Source: Nageia nagi | Taxonomy: Eukaryota; Pinophyta | Length of the DNA: 64,000 nt | Assembly (NCBI GenBank): GCA_050084985.1 | Contig: JBITNC010000001.1 | Location: 44,702,001 to 44,766,000, forward strand | Direction: 5' to 3' | Part shown: positions 60,640 to 64,000 of the stretch, piece after piece | Numbering within the stretch: the first letter of the stretch is position 1 | How the letters are laid out: each line of letters opens with the position of its first letter | The notes under the pieces: model-generated | Seen by the model: only the letters and a program-made list of their open reading frames with translations | What the model was told of the DNA's origin: nothing | Database searches by the model: none | Made by a program: the position numbers and the translations under genes

Positions 60640-61240
60640 CATCTTCCACATTTTGCATACATATCTATCATATTTTATGGGCATTTTGGTAATAAAGTTC
60701 AAAGCTTCCTCAAGATAGTCTACATAGACAAGAAGGTCAATAATTCATATAATGATTCACCTAGGAATAATACAATAAGAGACTCATGCTATTAAAGGGT
60801 TTACATCCCTCATCCACTAGAATTGCATGGTTGCATTCAAGTAGAACACATACAAAGGTTATGCTATTAGGGTACTTGGGAAAGATATGAGGCATTTCAA
60901 GTTTTTTGAGATTACAGAGGCAATGGGGTACAGATGAGGCAATTTTAAGTAAATCCATTTTTTATATCCTAAAATTATTATAGAGCATGAAATTGTATTT
61001 ACATCATGCATCTTATCAAATAATTCATGGGCCTTGCATATTCTTTTATATTTTGCATACATATCTTAGGGCCTTTTTTAAGAAAACCCATTTCTTTTTG
61101 TATCTTGAAATCCATAAAAATGTGTTTCCATTGTGCATCTTGTTAAATAATTATTGCACCTTGTGTATCCCTTCAACATTTTTCATACATGTCTATAGAG
61201 CTTGTAAAGCCTTTTCAAAAAAATCCATTTTGTGCATATG
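60640..61240 (-). pseudogene. PPR pseudogene fragment, inverted relative to the first
   Basis: On the minus strand, PPR phrases appear in order: KALQAL, GIHKVQ and LFNKMHNGNT (61230-61120), then MYAKYKRICKAHELFDKMHD and VNTISCSIIILGYKKW (61062-60955). PNSITFVCVLLECNHAILVD (60870-60815) and FITKMPIKYDRYV (60700-60660) follow. The NSITFVCVL phrase is shared with the plus-strand relic, so both come from the same PPR subfamily. The E and DYW ends are absent, and the minisatellite follows where the E motif would be. It is non-functional. Confidence 0.72.
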
Positions 61241-61600
61241 ATGTGTTTACATAATTTCATATCTTTTGGGTTCCTTTTTCTACAAGCGTATGCTTTTTAG
61301 AAAGTTGGTATATTAAACTCCAATTTGTGATATTAGATACCTCCTTTGGTTCACTGGTGTTTATACAAGCATAAAAATGTACTTTATCCCTTTTGACATG
61401 TTTGTTACAATAACCACTTAAGCTTTTGTACCCTATTTTTGGACATGAATATTATACAATGTAACTGGAACATGAACACAAAGATAAGGACAATAAGATT
61501 CAAATATGCTCTATAATTCTCAAATGATAAAGAATACTCGTATGATAAAAAACTACATACTTATGCTTAAATGATTCAAATTTGCTTAATTTTCATATTA
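61241..61600. other. unassigned stretch
   Basis: No gene recognised. Confidence 0.3.
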
Positions 61601-61651
61601 AACACACACATACACACACACAAACACACACACACATACACACACACACAC
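61601..61651. repeat. (CA)n microsatellite
   Basis: Interrupted run of ACAC dinucleotides with a few AT and AA changes. Confidence 0.9.
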
Positions 61652-62879
61652 AATATTTTAAATAATATACTAAAATCATCATGATAATAATCCAATCATA
61701 ATAAGGAGACATAGTCTTAATACAAACTAGACTACTACTAAAAGATATTGATATCGACAATTCTGTCTCAAAAAGAGTAAGCTATAGCTCTAAGAATTAA
61801 GATAATAACATTTCCATCCACCAAAATCAATAATCATAATAACTATCCAAGGTGAATCTTCAAGACTACTATAACTAGAATCTGAGTCTATTATTCTCTT
61901 CCTGTTTCTACTAAATCATAAGCAATACTTTAACATATGTGAGATTTACATCTTAGTAAGAAACCTTCTCCCTATTGAAAATTTAACCTTAAGTAATGTA
62001 ACATTACTTAATAGATTACTAAAAAAATACATAATCTAAATTTTTATTAACATAATATGATATCAATAAATGAGTATTTACAAATTCTACCATCTAACTT
62101 CCATAGTTCCAAAAATTAATCCCTAATAATGTTCATAATGCATTTCAAAATAATTAATTTTTACTATATCATAATTTAGTTTAGATTGATTAAAGAGAAT
62201 GAAATTGATCATATTATTCTTAACATCCTTGTAACAATGAAGTAATGAAATATTGCTCAAAAATGATCTCATCATCTCTATATGTTCATATGTCAATTCT
62301 CAATATCTACCATTGGGTTTGAGTGCATGAAATGAAAGTTTTTATTTGATAATGATTTATGTAATTTAGGAAAAATCATATGATTTTTCAATTTCATATA
62401 TTGAAAAACCACACAAGCCTCACATAAAATGAGTGTTAAATATAATATTAAAAACCTCTACAAAATCATAGTCATGATTAGGGCATTCTACTATGATAAG
62501 GGAGATTAATAGAAAAAAATATAATGAATCTTGCATAGAATAGGAGGCCTTAAATAGGCAATTACATAGGATTTAAAACTATGGATTGAGCACACATAAT
62601 TATATGGTACTAGGTTTTTCATAGCACATGATTTTCATTATCACAGTTTTATCTACATATGGTAGTATTCAACCACGTAATATGGTATTTTATCATCAGC
62701 ACATCATAATATTTTTATTTAGGTATTTTATTATGCTAATTATTATTACAACTAAACCTCATAATTCCTTACAACAATACAAGAATTGGTCCCCAATTCA
62801 TCCAAGAGAGAAGGAAAATATCAAACCATGCAATGATGTGAAATCTATCTAGCTTGATGAGGATATTGACCTTGTTTAG
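61652..62879. other. AT-rich stretch, nothing recognised
   Basis: No domain or repeat found. If the pol relic to the right were complete, its integrase end and a 3' LTR might extend here on the minus strand; neither is visible. Confidence 0.35.
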
Positions 62880-63870
62880 CAACAAGGTAAAAAATGTGTA
62901 GATCCCAATGAGTATCATGATTTGAGATGATATTTAAAGGAAGTACAAAGGATCAAAAACTTGAATCAAAGAATATTTGTGCTAAGTAATTCATAGAAGA
63001 AGTATTACAACAGGAATGAATTTGGCTATCTTTCTAAAACGATCCACTACCAAAAAGATACAATCATGAAAGCACATTTTAGGTAGAAGATCACTTACTA
63101 AGTTGATGGAAATGCTTTCCTAGGGATGAATAAGAATGGTAAGAGGAGATCTAAGACCTAATTTGCAATTGGAAAGCTTATATTGGCTACAAATAATACA
63201 TTGTTGTAAAAATTGAAGAACATCTTGAAGCATATGTGGTCAAAAGAATAATCAATGAAGGTGATACAAAGTCTTTTTCTTGCCAAAATGTCCACCATAA
63301 AGTGTAGAATCAACTTCCTTAAGAAACATTTATTGTTGTTCCTTAGGCACACATAACTTATCCAAATGATAGAGAAAATAATCTTGAAGATGAAAATTCA
63401 AATATGGATCTAAGTTGGATGTGGAAGGATGAGTGAGTTTGGCAAAAATATTACCAAAATTAGTATCAGTAGCATACTATAAATCCCAAGCTTGAAAACC
63501 CATATTAGAAAGAAATATAATGACCAAAGTGCGAATAATCAAAGGATGAATCAAGTAATCAATAATAGAATTATTAGTACCTTTCTAATTCCTGATAACT
63601 AAGTGAAAATATTGAAGTTAAGAGGCCAATTTCATATGTCATGCTTCCTCAATTTTTGATTGAGAATAGAAATCAAAGAGACATGTAATCAATATGAATA
63701 ATTATCTCTTTACTAAGGTGATAATGATGTCAATACTTAATTACTTGCAGTAACATATATAAATCCTTATCATATGTAGAACAATTCTATTTGTTAGCTA
63801 AAAATATCTTTGAATAATAGGATATTGGATGACTATTCTATTTTAACACATCACCAAAAGAAAACTAAGA
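62880..63870 (-). pseudogene. Ty3/gypsy RNase H-integrase relic
   Basis: The minus strand enters from the right edge with RNase H: HPISYYSKIFLANK, STYDKDLYMLLQVIKY and HHYHLSKEIIIHIDYMSL (63840-63670). It continues to the integrase zinc-binding region: STLYGGHFGKKKTLYHLH (63290-63230) and DVLQFLQQCIICSQYKLSN (63215-63160), with the Cys pair intact. The start of the core follows, HDCIFLVVDRFRKIAKFIPV (63080-63010). The consensus GHFGxxKT...CxxC and VVDRFSKMAHFIP identify a chromovirus-like gypsy element, a different lineage from element D. Stops are mostly TAG/TAA. A 64-codon part (63352-63158) is open. Integrase downstream of the first catalytic Asp is lost. Confidence 0.82.
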
Positions 63871-63873
63871 GGT

Positions 63874-63994
63874 AGTTGATGCTAAAATATGTGGTATGAG
63901 AATTGTTCCATTTGAATGAAACTTTGATGCACATTGTTCCTTTTGAAGGTAACTTTGATGCGAGTCAGTTGATGCTAAAATATGTGGTATGAGC
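63874..63994. repeat. 93-bp offset tandem duplication
   Basis: AGTTGATGCTAAAATATGTG and following GTATGAG occur at 63874 and again at 63967. Between them ATTGTTCC(A/T)TTTGAA is also repeated about 30 bases apart. It sits in the RNase H region of the pol relic, so the duplication arose after the element died. Confidence 0.8.
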
Positions 63995-64000
63995 ATTATT

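Noticed and set aside
1-64000. Organellar or bacterial origin because of low GC
   Set aside because: Spliceosomal introns, LTR retrotransposons and PMD genes point to a plant nuclear genome.
1-64000. tRNA, rRNA or other structured RNA genes
   Set aside because: No A/B box pair, cloverleaf or rRNA core sequence was recognised on either strand by eye.

Overview
The window looks like nuclear DNA from a seed plant with a large, repeat-rich genome, most likely a gymnosperm or conifer (inferred, not proven). The evidence is plant LTR-retrotransposon protein families, plant mobile domain (PMD) sequences, a DYW-type PPR relic, a plant type II/gamma phosphatidylinositol 4-kinase with a GT-AG intron, very AT-rich sequence and heavy decay of transposon reading frames. 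Nearly all in-frame stops in the relics can be read as C-to-T changes (CAG to TAG, CAA to TAA, CGA to TGA), as expected for old, heavily cytosine-methylated plant repeats.

There is one convincing intact gene: the PI4K-gamma-like lipid kinase at 7475-8657 (two exons, 365 residues), with a GC-richer promoter. Almost everything else is transposable-element relic.

Layout: 900-6089 is a minus-strand Ty3/gypsy relic A (5' LTR on the right, gag, no pol seen) with an antisense PMD gene relic at its far end. After the kinase gene, 8750-11440 and 12779-15340 are two copies of a block holding part of a second LTR family (B), followed by B gag to 17250. At 17350-18470 lies an unidentified relic ORF on the minus strand, ending near a 3' LTR start with a polypurine tract (element C). 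Its presumed antisense PMD gene is at 20461-22400, followed by a G-rich array. A further B element begins with a truncated LTR at 27360 and ends with an LTR at 54095-54828. A 19.4-kb minus-strand Tat-type element (D, 30184-49611) is nested in its gag. D has paired LTRs, a probable target-site duplication, PBS, gag, protease, RT, second RNase H and integrase. It also has an unrecognised sense ORF after integrase (37637-39221), an unrecognised antisense ORF (36720-37450), an antisense PMD ORF and a large tandem repeat beside the 3' LTR.

The right part holds an unidentified intron-containing relic (50250-50880), an LTR-like block (51590-52530), a 250-bp tandem duplication carrying CACTA-transposon-type ends, two PPR pseudogenes in opposite orientation (57360-59947 plus, 60640-61240 minus) and a minus-strand gypsy RNase H/integrase relic running off the right edge.

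The most unusual material is the set of extra ORFs in element D. All relic boundaries are approximate, since they come from reading translations by eye.
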